The notes beneath the pieces were generated by a model, which worked only from the letters and a program-made list of their open reading frames with translations, did no database searches and was not told the DNA's origin. Position numbers and translations under genes: made by a program. 64,000 nt of DNA from Mauremys mutica (taxonomy: Eukaryota > Chordata > Testudines > Geoemydidae), in assembly GCF_020497125.1 (NCBI RefSeq), contig NC_059082.1:31828965-31892964 (forward strand), given 5' to 3'. Shown in pieces: positions 24,361 to 35,800 of this stretch; the first letter of the stretch is position 1, and every line of letters starts with the position of its first letter.

Positions 24361-26431
24361 CCCTATTTGGGCCAACTTCAGTATCTCAGAGTCATCACTA
24401 AGGCAAACAACCAATTATATAGAATCTGAGAAATGTGATTTTTTTCAATTAATGACTGCACATTATACGACCTTCTCTTGCCCCTAGAAGAAACTGGGAT
24501 CAAGCTCCAAACACCTTTCTCTGGCAAAGTGGCTACAGGAACATTTAATTCTTTCCTTAAACTTTCTGATCCCAGTAGACAGCATTCCCCTAAGGAACTC
24601 AGAGAGAGCTTTTGCAAATGCTTGGGAGCAATAGGAAGGCAATGTAGCTGTGAAGAGACATGAATATCTCCAAATAATCCCACACTAGTTATTTTCAGGG
24701 CTCCAGGGAAATTAAACAAGGGGTGGGAGGAAAAAATAACCTGGCTCCTTCACATACATATCTCAAATTTACAACACTAGTGATTGGAGCCCAAGAGCAG
24801 AATTTTGAGCATTACTCTGTAAATTCATTTTAACGGCATCATATCCAGGACTATCCATCTGACTGGGGGGTGGAGGGGAGGTGATTTGAGCGTGGGAGGA
24901 CAAGGCAAGGGATGGGGGAGGAGAGATTTGATGTTTGAGGCATTTCGATTTAAGGGTGCTCTTCACTGACAAGGTATCTTATCTGAGAAAGGGCTTTGCT
25001 CAGCTGCTGTAAAAACCCTCCATATTTACTCAAACTCAGCACATTCCCAGCAGAATCAATTGGCTCAACAAACTCTAAACTTCTCTGTACTATCTTACAA
25101 CAAGGTATTTCCATATAAAAACTTACTTCAGGCAAACACAGGGTGTAGGATGACTTGTTCTGGGGCCAATTAAAAAAAAACAAAACAAAAACTTTTTAAT
25201 ATGTAAATTTAGTGCTGGCAAAAGTTGCTGGATTGACAAGGATTCTCTTTAATCCACCAAGCCTCAGCAGTGCAAGCTTCCTTGCATTGTTCATTAGCTT
25301 CATCTCATAGTATGAGAGACCCCCTCAAATAGAGAGACAGAGGGAGTTCAGTCTTCAGGCCCATTCATTCAAGGGATTTAAGCAAATACCTCAGCTGAAG
25401 TATGTGCTTATGGTGATTAAATTTTCTAAATTTGAGCCTCAACACTTGACTTCTACTGAAGCTGCCAACATAGGTGCCAGTTAGTGCCAAGGAAAACTGG
25501 TAAAAAGGTAAACAAAGCTGTTGGGAGATGCTGGAACTACAGGTGAAAGAATTGGTAGGACAATGACGCTGATTTCAGAAGCTTTTTTTTTGTGCTCAGG
25601 TAACTCAAAAATTGTGCTTTAAAAAACTTGGCAGGCTAATAGTCAATATCTGAAGTATTTGGTGGAAAACAAATACGACCAAGATATTAGTTTAGAAAAT
25701 GATTTTACAAGAATTTTATAAGGATTTTTAGTCATTATTTTTTGCACAGCAGATGGAGATTTAGAAGTCCCGAGGCAGCAGCATTGGCTCCCTTGGAATT
25801 ATTTTTAAAAAGACAGAGAACCCAAAGAAGCCCTGTGTTAAAAAAAAATGTGTTTCAGTTTCAATCCACTGCCTCAATCCTGCCTGGTGATCCGTGGAGG
25901 TGGAGTGCTGCTCCCAGGCAGATCGCAACGCAGGATTAAGGTCTAGGTCAGGAAATTCAATGGGTAGGATAAAACTCCATTCTTAACATGACATGATTCT
26001 CTCCTAAGGCAGGAGATGTAGAATAGTGGAGAATCTTACAAGGATCTTGGCTATTACAACCAACTTTTAGAATTATTTCTTCTCCCTAACTTGGTTTTAA
26101 TCTGATTTGGCACTGAGTGATCAAACAGAGTTTTTTCTGAATTGCTCCCAAGGAGGGTAAAATAGCGGAGGAGTTCCAAAGTGCTGCAGGGCCTACTCCT
26201 ATACTCCTTATGCAAGCAAAGTCCCATTAAATTCAACAGGACCATATAAGGGTTGCAGTATTGTCCTCTGAGCTGTTTGGTACTAATGACATAGTTTGGA
26301 ATATGCTTTGAACAATCAATTCACATGGCTTATAGAGCTAAGTTTTAAGCATGGTAGAACCTGGCTATAGCAGACATTTCTAAGTAAATAGTTTAAGTTC
26401 TTACTAGTTAAAACATGTAGTAATCTGTTTA
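24361..26431. other. Unique non-coding sequence
   Basis: No gene or recognised mobile element was seen. Near 26214-26262 a CCATTAAATTCAACAGGAC word hints at another decayed near-palindromic repeat. Confidence 0.4.
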
Positions 26432-26725
26432 AGAGAGATAAGGTAGGTGAGATAATATCTTTTATTGGAATAACATCTGTCAAACTACAACCTATACTCG
26501 ATGGGGACCTCATCCTGAAAGAAATCTTTCCTGAACTCCCACTTCTGGCCTTCAAACAACCCTAACCCTAACCTGTTACATTTAGCTGTGACACTCAGAC
26601 CTGAAGAAGACCTGAAGAAGAGCTCTGTGTGGTTCAAAAGCTTCTCTCTCTCAACAATAAAAGATATTACCACATCTACCTTGTCTCTCTAATATCCTGG
26701 GACCGACACAGCTGCAACCCACTAT
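26432..26725 (+). mobile_element. Penelope-like element (PLE) remnant with inverted tail
   Basis: The right part reads CTGAAGAAGAGCTCTGTGTGG, AAGCTTCTCTCTCTC, AATAAAAGATATTACC, CTTGTCTCTCTAATATCC, a PLE tail I recognise from turtles. The left part (26432-26482) is an inverse copy: AAGGTAGGTGAGATAATATC, TTTTATTGGAATAAC. Between them, 26500-26560 (ATCCTGAAAGAAATCTTTCC, TTCTGGCCTTCAAACAA) looks like the decayed end of the element's coding part. Inverted or tandem terminal repeats are usual in PLEs. No reverse-transcriptase or GIY-YIG domain is left. Confidence 0.6.
26612..26642 (+). ncRNA. Hammerhead-ribozyme-like motif, core mutated
   Basis: CTGAAGA fits the CUGANGA half of the hammerhead core. 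Next come AGAGCT and GGTTC, which could form a weakened stem II, and then AAAAGCTT where the core expects GAAA. The first base of that half (G12 in the usual numbering) is A. Hammerhead motifs are known in Penelope-like elements, and this sits in one. With G12 lost it should not self-cleave. The identification rests on motif order only; stems I and III are not convincing. Confidence 0.45.
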
Positions 26726-26727
26726 GT

Positions 26728-26965
26728 ACAACAGTGTTGTGTACACTGGCAATTTACAGCACTGTAACTTTCTCACTCAGGGGTGTGAAACCCCACCCCC
26801 ACCCTGAGGGCAGCAAGTTTAAGCGCTGGAAAGCGCCAGTGTAGACAGTGCACCAGCACTGGTAGCTACGCCCCTTGTGGAGGTGGTTTTTTAGAGCACT
26901 GGGAGAGCTCTCTCCCAGCACTCTGTCATGACCACACAAGCCACGTTAAAGTGCTGCCCTTAAGA
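26728..26965. mobile_element. Hairpin MITE (AGCGCTGGAAAGCGCCAGTGTAGAC family)
   Basis: Repeated and inverted words mark it: TGTACACTGGCAATTTACAGC at the left, AGCGCTGGAAAGCGCCAGTGTAGAC in the middle, and the palindrome-like GGGAGAGCTCTCTCCCAGCACT near 26900. The end reads GCCACGTTAAAGTGCTGCCC. I recognise this set of words as a common turtle miniature element. The exact ends and target duplication are unclear. Confidence 0.6.
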
Positions 26966-27811
26966 GATAGTGAGGCTAAGGTGTTCACCCCCGCCCCCCC
27001 CAAACACACTATGCCTAAGCAATGGCTTTACCAATGCTCATTTACAGTCAGGTTATGGGGAAGCCATTTGTATACAAAAACAAAAAAGAAAATTCTTGAA
27101 GAGACTGTAGCCTCCCACGTAACATGAAACACATCCTGAAACTGCCTTTCCGAGAGACCTTGCTTTAAATGTGAACTCAACACAATGGAGAAAAGTCCAC
27201 TGTGTTACATCAGTGCAACCCAGTGACTTATTGTGTGGTATCCGGTCATGATCCACGTACTCATTCTTTGTCGGTAGACAATATATCTGGTTTTCCGTGG
27301 CAGGCTCAGAGTTGGAGAAAGTTAATGAAAGTCATCATAAAAATGTTTTGTTGTCTTTCTGCTCCCCACTTCTGTTGTAAATAAGAAGTCTTGAGAAGCT
27401 GCAGCTCAGGTTTTAAACACTGTGGGATACTGTCTCCTCAGTAATGCTGCATGGATGCTACTGCCAGCAGTGCTTGACTCAAAAGGTAAGGAAAGGTTGC
27501 AGAAAGGAAAGCTGAAGAGGAAAAAAGTAACGTTTGGGTATTTTCCACATTCAGAATAAATCAGATGTTTAAGTAAAGGCACTAGAGAAATTTTCTAAAC
27601 AGCTCCTCAGTTGTTCCCATAAAGAAACCCCATGCACTGGACCCAGCGTTTATATGTACAAACAGGGAATTTTCATGCACAATAGCGTGTGTGAATTTTG
27701 ATTACACATTTTCCCAAGTGAGTGGGCAATTTTGTAGGCACACTCAAGGCTGAAATTTTGAAAATGTGACCCTTTTTGCTCATCACTGAGGAAGGATGGT
27801 CTTTTTGCTAA
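26966..27811. other. Unique non-coding sequence
   Basis: No gene was seen. A short C-run lies at about 26988-27000. Confidence 0.4.
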
Positions 27812-27985
27812 GACACTGAACTGGAATTTGGGAGATCTGGCTCTACCATAGACTTCTTGTGTGTCCTTGGGCAAGTCACTCTGTTCCCCATCTGTAAAAG
27901 AGGGATCATGGTGCTCTGCCTCACAAGGATTCTCAGGATAAATGCACTTATGTTTATGAGATGCTCATCTACGACAGGGATCGAG
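27812..27985 (+). repeat. MIR-like SINE fragment
   Basis: CTTGGGCAAGTCACT and CCCCATCTGTAAAAGAGGGATCATG are clear MIR-core words, followed by GCCTCACAAGGATTCTCAGGATAAATGC, the usual next segment. Confidence 0.7.
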
Positions 27986-29520
27986 TTTATGTGAGTATCC
28001 TGATAGATTCCTAACCCACTCCCATCACAATTTAGCACTTAGTTACCTGTCATATATGAATGACAGCCTTGCCAGTCAGCACATTAAAGTTTAAATCAAT
28101 AATTGCTATTCAACTTTTTTTTCCATTTTCCAATCAAGCAGTCAGCACTCTGTAAATATAATGAAGAAATAGCAATTCAGCCAAGTGGAATTCAGAGACA
28201 CATTAATTCACAACGCTCTGTTAGGATCCCTTTGATTTAAATTCACCTGAGCCTCTATGCCCCACCTCCTTCTTACCTCAACTGCTGCATTTGGCAGGGG
28301 TCACAAAAGGAAATCGTTAACATGTGGAAAAGGGGCCTATTTTAGACAAGTGGAAAATGAGCACCATTCATTAACTAACATCATAAAGGAATTGTATAAA
28401 TATTTACTAGGCAGAAGGAATAGGAGGCTCAAGTGCTGGCCAGTGCTTTTCACAAATCAATGAAAGGGAGTCTCTAATTAATGAAACCAAAGCTGTAGGA
28501 TTTACTAGGCACTTAAGACCAGTTCTGGAAGCTGAACGAAAATATCTTAGTTCAGAGACTGCCCACTGGACTCTTGATCTGAGCTGACTGCTTGCAAAGT
28601 GAGAAAAGGATTAAGGTGGATGGATCACTGCCAAGTTAAATAATTCCACAGGGGGAATAAAGTCCCATAAGTTACTGTTGTTGAATATGTTCCTACAGAT
28701 TCCTTAGCCACTAGAAAGATATATAAAGTGTTATTTTTTTTCCAGGAGGAAAAGGATGCCCTACTGTACTGACTACAGCAGGATTATAACCACATGCACT
28801 TACTGAATACAAGTAATAACTAAATAAAAAGCAATAATTAATGACCAAGGCAATGTACATTCCATTAAGTGGAAGCAGCTGTCATAAACATCTTAATTTA
28901 AAGAGCTGCTGGTTGGGGAATTATAACACTGTAAAAAGCTTCTTCCTTCTGCTGCTCCACAGAACTGGAACATATCAAGCCTTTAAATTTTTAAACATGG
29001 CTTTCATGTTCTTTAGAGCACAAAAACCTTTGAAAAGTTAGCTTGTTAGGAGATTCACCTTACAGAATCCTACCTTTAGGTCTAGCTGGGGTGCTTCAGT
29101 GCTTTGAATAGAGATCTTTCTGGTGAATCAGAGTTTTTAATGTTCTTATTGTTTAAGCAGTACAATAGCTTTCTCTATCTGATTTAGTGGGACATTCTCC
29201 CTCATTATATATAGAATATATACAAATCTTGCTGTTAAAATGTCATATTACCTGCCAAAACCATACAGAATCCAAGATCATACTAGCTTTCTCTTCCCAC
29301 AAAAAAGGGTATGTCACCATAGTTACTGCCCCCAAAAAACCCAGAAATCTTAGAGCCAGGCCATCCTTTGCATTCAGGCTTGGCAAGAAAAATGCCAGGA
29401 GAGAATGAAAACAGCATATTATTAGGCTATATCAGGATATTATCTAAAAGGAACTAAACAAGCTTTATACATGTCCAAACTCCCATAAAAAAGACAGCCC
29501 TCCGTTATCTGTCCCCATCA
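27986..29520. other. Unique A+T-rich non-coding sequence
   Basis: No gene or recognised repeat was seen. Confidence 0.4.
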
Positions 29521-29698
29521 TGGGGGATTGCTCAGTGGCTTGATCCTTGGCCTGCTAAACCTAAGGTTGTGAGCTCAATCCTAGAGGGGGCCATTTAGGG
29601 ATCTGCGGCAAAAATCTGACTGGGGATTAGTCCTGCTTTGAGCAGGGGGTTGGACTAGATGACTTCCTGAGGTCCTTTCCAACCCTGATATTCTATGA
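29521..29698 (+). mobile_element. tRNA-derived SINE with CR1-type tail (turtle Pol III SINE)
   Basis: The head is tRNA-like: an A-box match TTGCTCAGTGG at 29528-29538 and a B-box match GAGCTCAATCC at 29571-29581, spaced as in a Pol III promoter. The body GGGGGCCATTTAGGGATCTG leads into GGGGGTTGGACTAGATGAC, TTTCCAACCCTGATATTCTATGA, which is the 3' end of CR1 LINEs. A shared tail lets the CR1 reverse transcriptase move the SINE. The copy is nearly full length. I cannot find a clear target duplication. Confidence 0.88.
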
Positions 29699-30327
29699 AC
29701 TATCTCAAGAAGAACAGATCCTTGCACTATTATCCTGTCTAGTAAGCCAAATCACTTTACTTGCTGCACTATATTGAACATGTGTGGTTTTTTATTGTCT
29801 CCTCTTGCCAGTAAATACTGACTAATAGCTGTCATTTTGTAATTTCCCAGCTTAGGTGGTTACTATTTTAAACAACCTTCCTTATCTTTACAAGGCATCG
29901 TTTTGGGGAAAACTGTCTTTTATATTATATTTTCTCCGTTTCATGTCTGGTTAACAACTCCTCAGGCCCTAACCATGTCATGGCCTGACAGTGGGCTAGG
30001 AACCATGTTGAAAACTACTGCAGATTTTTATAACACTGTGATAACATGGCTATAAGAAAAATTATCTGTCCACACGCCAAGCAAAACATGACAACATTTT
30101 ACTACCTAACTGACTCCCAAATTCCTGGCTGAACCATGACAGGAAGCACTGGCTATAGCATGCCTATCACAGAAAAGCCCCCCTCCCCTAGTGGCAAACA
30201 CCCTACAAAGTCCTTGCCAGCGGGAACACACAGAATTTCAGGAGAGGTTTGTTCTCTAAGTGGACACATGGCTTCAATGGCTATTTTCAATCCCTGAATG
30301 TATGCGCTTGTTCCTTTGGGACACAGA
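29699..30327. other. Unique non-coding sequence
   Basis: No gene or recognised repeat was seen. Confidence 0.4.
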
Positions 30328-30402
30328 GCGATATTTACAGTTGCCAACTTTCTATTTTCAGAACAGCGAACACCCTTACCCTACCCCTTCTCAGGCCCTG
30401 CC

Positions 30403-31120
30403 CAGTGGTAAGCTGGAGCTGGTTCACGCAAACCAGTTGTTAAATTTAGAAGCCGTTTTAGAACCAGTTGTTAAAGGGGTGGGCAATTGGGAGAGGGAGG
30501 TTTTTCTGTCATTACATGCGCGGCATCCAAACACGCTGCCCTGAGCAGCATGGTAAGGGGGCCAGGCCGAGGCTGGGAGGAGGGGTTGGATAAGGGGCAG
30601 GGAGCGGTTTGGGGGGGTGGAGGTTGGGGGGGCAGTCAGGGGACCGGGAATGGAGGGGTTGGGTAGGCGTGGGAGTTCGGGGGTCTGTCGGGGTGGTGGT
30701 GGATGGGGTCGGGGCAGCCAGGGGACAGGGAGTGGGACGAGTTGGGGTAAGGAGTGGGGTCCTGGGGGCAGTTAGGGTGGGGGGTCTCGGGAGGGGGTGG
30801 TCAGGGGACAAGGAGCGGCGGGGGTTGATGGGTTGCGGATTCTGAGGGGGGCAGTCGGGGGCAGGACATGGGGAGGGGGGGAACAGGCTGTTTTGGGAGG
30901 CACATGGGGCTTGTACTCACCGTCACCGGGCAGTTCCCTACTGGGTCTTCGGCGTCACTTTGGTGGCGGGTCCTTCACTCACTCTGGGTCTTCAGCGGCA
31001 CTGAAGGACCTGCTGCCCAAGTGCCGCCGAAGACCCGGAGCGAGTGAAGGACCTGCCGCTGAAGTGCCGCTGAAGAACTGATAGGGAACCGGTTCTTAAG
31101 ATTTTGGCAGCTCATCACTG
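30403..31120. mobile_element. Nested non-autonomous hAT element, CAGTGRTRAGCTG ends
   Basis: The left end is CAGTGGTAAGCTG and the right end is CAGCTCATCACTG. The flanks GCCCTGCC at 30395-30402 and 31121-31128 are identical, a perfect 8-bp target duplication lying within the outer element. Subterminal AACCAGTTGTTAAA on the left and ACCGGTTCTTAA on the right are also partly inverse. The interior has a G-rich part and a hairpin around GGGTCTTCGGCG and CGCCGAAGACCC-like words near 30940-31040. The segment 30781-30903 is shared with 39281-39422. Confidence 0.92.
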
Positions 31121-31229
31121 GCCCTGCCCCTGACCTGTTCCTTCTCCAAGACCCCGCTCCCGCTCACTCCATCCACCCCTCCCTCCGTCGCTCACTCTCC
31201 CCCACCCTCGCTCACTCACTCATTTTCAC

Positions 31230-31960
31230 CGGGCTAGAGCAGGGTGAGGGCTCCAGCTGGGGGTTGGGGCTCTGGGGTGGGGCTGGAGATGAGAGATTTG
31301 GGGTGCAGGAGGGGGATCTGGGCTGGGGGGTTGGGGCCGAGGGGTTTGGAGTGTGGGAGGGGGCTCCAGGCTGGGGCAGGGGGTTGGGGTGTGGGAGGGG
31401 GTGTGCGCTCTAGGCTAGAGGTGCAGGCTCTGGAGTGGGGCCAGAAATGAGGGGTTCAGGGTGCGGGACGGGGCTCTGGGCTGGGACAGGGAGTTGGGCT
31501 GCAGGAGGGGATGAGGGCTCCAGCTGGGGGTTTGGGCTGTGGGGTGGGATCGGGGATGACGGGTTTGGGTTGCAGGAGGGGGCTCATGGCTGGGGATGTG
31601 GGAGGGGATTCAGGCTCTGGGGCGGAGCTGGAGATGAGGGGTTTGGGCTGCAGGAGGGGGCTCCAGGCTAGGGATTGGGGCCAAGGGGTTCGGCATATGG
31701 GAGGGGGCTCCAGGCTGGGTCAGAGGTGTGGGAGAGGGTACGAGCTCTGTGCTGGGGGTGCAGGCTCCGGAATGTGGCCAGGGATAGGGGTTCAGGGTGC
31801 AGGAAGGGGCTCTGGGCTGGGACAGGGGGTTGGGCTGTGGGAGGAGCTCTGCGGTGGGGCCGGAGATGAAGGGTTTGGAGTGTAGGAGGTGGCTCTGGAC
31901 TGGGGCAGGGGGGTGGGATGCAGGAGGGGGTTTGGGGTGTGGGCTTCGGGTAGCGCTTAC
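31230..31960 (+). repeat. G-rich minisatellite inside outer hAT element
   Basis: Degenerate units built of GGGCTCCAGGCTGGG, CAGGGGGTTGGG, GTGTGGGAGGGG and GATGAGGGGTTTGGG recur at roughly 40-70 bp spacing across about 730 bp. The strand is extremely G-rich with many runs of three to five Gs, so four-stranded DNA structures are plausible. Confidence 0.8.
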
Positions 31961-32772
31961 CTCAGGAAGCTGCCGGCATTTCCCTCTGTCTCCTAGGCGG
32001 AGGCGCAGCCACGAGGGCTCTGCATGCTGCCCCTGCCTGCAGGTGCTGCCCCCGCAGCTCCTATTGGCTGGGGTTCCCGGCCAATGGGTGCTGCAGAGCC
32101 AGTACTGAGGGGTGGAGCAGCACACGGAGCCCGCGTGGCCACCCCTAAGATTAGCAGCCAGAGGGAGATGCTGGCAGCTTTCTAGGAGCCACGCAGAGCC
32201 GGGCAGGCACCCTGTCTGCCCTGCTGTGGGCAGCCCACCAGACTTTTAACGGCCTGGTCAGCGGTGATGACCGGAGTTGCCGGGGTCCCTTTTCAACCAG
32301 ACATTCTGGTCAGAAACCAGACATCTAACAACCCTAGCGATATTAAACATGTGCTCTGAAATTCACCCAGCTGCATAAGAACCTTAGAAGGGCCCTCTGA
32401 CCCTACCCCACACCACAATGCAGCTGAACTGCTGCAGTAACAGCAAACAGGTGGCTATAGCATAAGCACACATGGAGACTTTGCATCCACCTCTGCAGAT
32501 CTCATGCACACTGAGCAGTGTCTTTGTCTTCAGGATTTTGCTTAATTTTTGGCTATAAACCTCCTCATAGCAGGGCAGAGGAATGTTGGACCATATGAGT
32601 AGCTGTGAGTCTGCTCCATTCAACTACTTCCCAAACCTTGTATTGTTCCACTCCATATAGTTTGTTTACAAACCTTCGAGCTCTCCAACTACAATACAGG
32701 AGACATATCTGAGGCCAAAGACATTACATTAGCTTCTCTATTTAAAGGAAAGAATCAGTACAGACCTCTAGA

Positions 32773-32895
32773 TAGGGTTGCCAAGTTTGGTTGGACATAT
32801 TCCTGGAGGTTTCATCACATGACATAATCTTTAATTAAAGATTAATCTTTACTTCCTGGAGACTCCGCCACAACCCTGGAGGGTTGGCAACCCTA
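32773..32895. mobile_element. MITE with TAGGGTTGCCAA ends
   Basis: The left end TAGGGTTGCCAAG and the right end TTGGCAACCCTA are inverted repeats. Inside are TTCCTGGAGG / CTTCCTGGAGACTCC and a palindromic TTTAATTAAAGATTAATCTTTA. I recognise this 123-bp unit as a common turtle miniature element. An 8-bp duplication is not visible, so it is old or the ends are slightly off. The ends resemble those of the outer element at 30336. Confidence 0.75.
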
Positions 32896-35800
32896 AGTTA
32901 TCAGTAACTAAACAACATTGTATAATCACTTGCCTTTCCTGTTAAGCCATCATTATACTTATTTTTACCTTTATAGATGTTTAAATGGTATAAAGACAGC
33001 TGTAAGTGGTTTATTTGTGTTCTTCCAATATGTCTTTTAAAAAGAACACCTAGAGCCCAATTATTTCCTGGGGCTGAATTTGACAGAACGGCAGAACCTC
33101 ATTTGTGAATATCAGGTCTTAGAACCCTCTGTGGAGGTGCAGAGCTATTCTGTGGATCCATGCTTTCAAGCAAGCCAGGTGGATCTCAGTTCCAGCTCAG
33201 CAGCATAAAAGGCTTAAGATAATTAGGCACCTGGAGGTAGGAACAGGAAACCTCCCTCCCTAGCAGTTCACGCTAAAGTGTTACTGCATAAGGATTCTAT
33301 TATTTAAGTTTAAAGGTAAGTAGACAAGGTTTCGCACAGTAACCATACTGTATGTATTGGGAAACATGAAGACCCTATCTGTTCACAGACAACTTAGGAA
33401 ATTTGCTTCATGTTTTAGTTGGCAGAGTTTAACAGGAACAAAGACCTGAAAATAATGGAAAGATTGTCTCTTTCCTTGTTGGTGCTAATAAACATGCAGA
33501 ATCTAAGAAGTGCTTTTGTTTCCACATTTCTTTTTCTGCTTTTTTTGCTGCAGGTGTTTTTTGTAAGTAGGAAAAATGGCAATCATTCATTTTGGAAGCA
33601 AGAGAGAATACGAATAAGTGACTAGGGAGTTCTAGTCCCAAGAAACACAAGTCTGCAAGCTCAGCACATGCAGCTGGTGCCAGTGTATTCCAGTGACAAC
33701 ATGCAATTTTTCCTTCTTCCTTTCAGTTTTTTAAAAAATTAATACAAAGGGACCAAAATGTGTTATGACATTCTGAGGCACAAGACTAGGGCGGCGGGGG
33801 AGGCTGAGGTGGAGAGCAAGACAAGAGTGGCCTGAACCTGGACTCTGGCTAAATTCAGATACAGAATGTCACAGCTCAGACCCAGTTCTAGCTGTAAATG
33901 TTAACAAAGGCAGCACCGTATGTCCTTCCTTCCCTTGCCAAAGTAATCATATCCAGCACTCCCCAGATCTCTGCTCTGATGTGTCGAGTCCTGGATAACT
34001 TTTTCCAGCAATCAGAAATGTTTCTTTGCCCCTCTCTCCCTAACTTATGCATCTAGGTTTTGAGAGCCTGTGAAAGCCATAGCTCTCCCCCGCCCCTCCC
34101 CACGCAATATTTTTGGTCTAAAATACTTGGGGGGAAATATTTTAAGAATATTTTCAGTGAGGCAGCCAATAACGTGCTGTGCATTAGTGTCACCACTCAC
34201 AGTAGTGAGCCAAGATACCCTGTCTGACATAAAAGGGGTGAGATAAAGAGCAGAAATGAAGCAATTTTCTTCCCCCAACATAGTGTTTATTATACCAGCA
34301 AACACAATTACTTGCATTTAAACGAGTTCCCAAAAACATTAAGTGATACTGATCTCTAAATGAGTCTCCAAAATACAACCAAGTGTGCTTTTTTCCATGC
34401 AGGATAGCCCTTCCCACAATCCACCCGTATGTTCTTCCTCGAGTTTCCCTTTCCTTGGAACCCTTGCACAGCAACTCCTTCCTTAACACTATTCTTCTAA
34501 GAATTAACTGTACAGTAGAAGGGCCTGCATTACAAAGGACACAAGACAACTCCCCTTCCCAGCATGCTTTGTTAAAAGGAGATTGACAGGCAAGCTGCCT
34601 TTTCCCCACTTTCTCTGTGGAGCATGCTTGCTATGCACCATGCTCTGAGTCTCTTCCCCAGGTAAAGGCTCATATGTTAGGATCCGTTTCTGGGGTCTCT
34701 TTCCCCTCTGAAATAAGTATGCCAACACGGGGGTAAAAAGAGAGTACGAATCTATTCTTGTCTCTGAGTCCTGTCTCTGGGAGAGAACAGAGAGAATAAG
34801 ACCAGTTTGTTAAAAATCATGGTCTCTTTTTTTGTCCATACCTTTTCCCTAATTTCCAGTGACATGGCTTGTCACCAATATCTACCTGTTGTTTTTGTCT
34901 CTACTTAACAATATTATTACTCTTGCAAATTTCACTATCACTGAGGGGCCAATAGAGAGCTTCACAACATACAAAAAAGACCAAGTACAAGTAGTGTCCA
35001 TGCGTCTTACCTGTTTCTAGAACAAAGAATAATTTATAACCTTTGTCAGACAGGATAATTCCAGTAATCAAGTACGTACAGATGCTCCATTCCATGCTAA
35101 CATTCATTCACTTCAAGGAGCAGAAGCAGGCAAACATTCTCTATTCTATTCAGGTTCTTATACCTCCAATATTTGCTTCCTATCACTATTAATTAGATTT
35201 TTATTATAACTAACTTATTGCATATCACATTTTAAGGAGACACTATTTAATCAGCCCTCAAATTAGACCTACTTTTGATATGGTATAATGCAAAAAAGAA
35301 AGTCCTTGTACTCCTAAACACTTAAACTATTTCATTTTAATTCCTCTACTTTGTCAACTAGTATTTTTAAAAGCCACCATTTTAGCATCATCAAACTAAA
35401 ATGCAATCTGTGCTCTATCAGTTTGAATTTGGCCTGGTCATTAATGCCAACCACATAAGTGGTTCTGCTGGCCCACGTACATCCGCACTGATGTACGTAA
35501 GCTGACTCTGCACACAGACTGGATCAAAATGCTTCAGTAGAAGAATGCTTAATTATTTTATCTGAGTTTGGAATGCACTGAGGACTGACATAATTCAGTT
35601 CACTTGCATTATTGACAACGCAAGAAACCACTGACCTTTCTATTAAATATTCAAATGCTAATTAACCTGAGGGGAAAACTTAATGATATTAAGAGTTGTC
35701 TGCAATCTTTAGCCCTTCAAAGAGAATTAAGTGAAAAAATGTGCATGTTTCTTTTGTCCAGTGGCCTGAATGAAGGAGGGGGACATTGTCTGATAAGTGT

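Larger units (their letters stand above)
30336..32336. mobile_element. Outer non-autonomous hAT element, host of a nested insertion
   Basis: The left end TACAGTTGCCAACTTTCT and the right end GACATCTAACAACCCTA are decayed inverted repeats of the TAGGGTTGCCAACTTTCT kind. The flanks GCGATATT at 30328-30335 and 32337-32344 are identical, a perfect 8-bp target duplication. A second hAT element sits inside at 30403-31120. Without that insert the element is about 1.27 kb. The interior is a G-rich minisatellite followed by CCTATTGGCTGG and CCAATGGGTGCTGC words. It has no transposase. Open frames here are long only because the G-rich strand lacks stop codons. Confidence 0.88.

Noticed and set aside
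26561..26575. Telomere-like CCCTAACCCTAACC
   Set aside because: Only two units, within a PLE remnant. A similar pair occurs near 14408. Both are too short to be interstitial telomere arrays.
31610..32125. Long open frames on both strands over the G-rich region, up to 171 codons
   Set aside because: They result from a stop-poor minisatellite in a hAT element. The products are low-complexity and frames overlap on both strands.
33540..33566. 9-nt micro-exon-like string (TTTTGCTGCAG then GTGTTTTTT then GTAAGT)
   Set aside because: Nine bases of mostly T cannot be supported as an exon; it is probably a single chance splice-like string.
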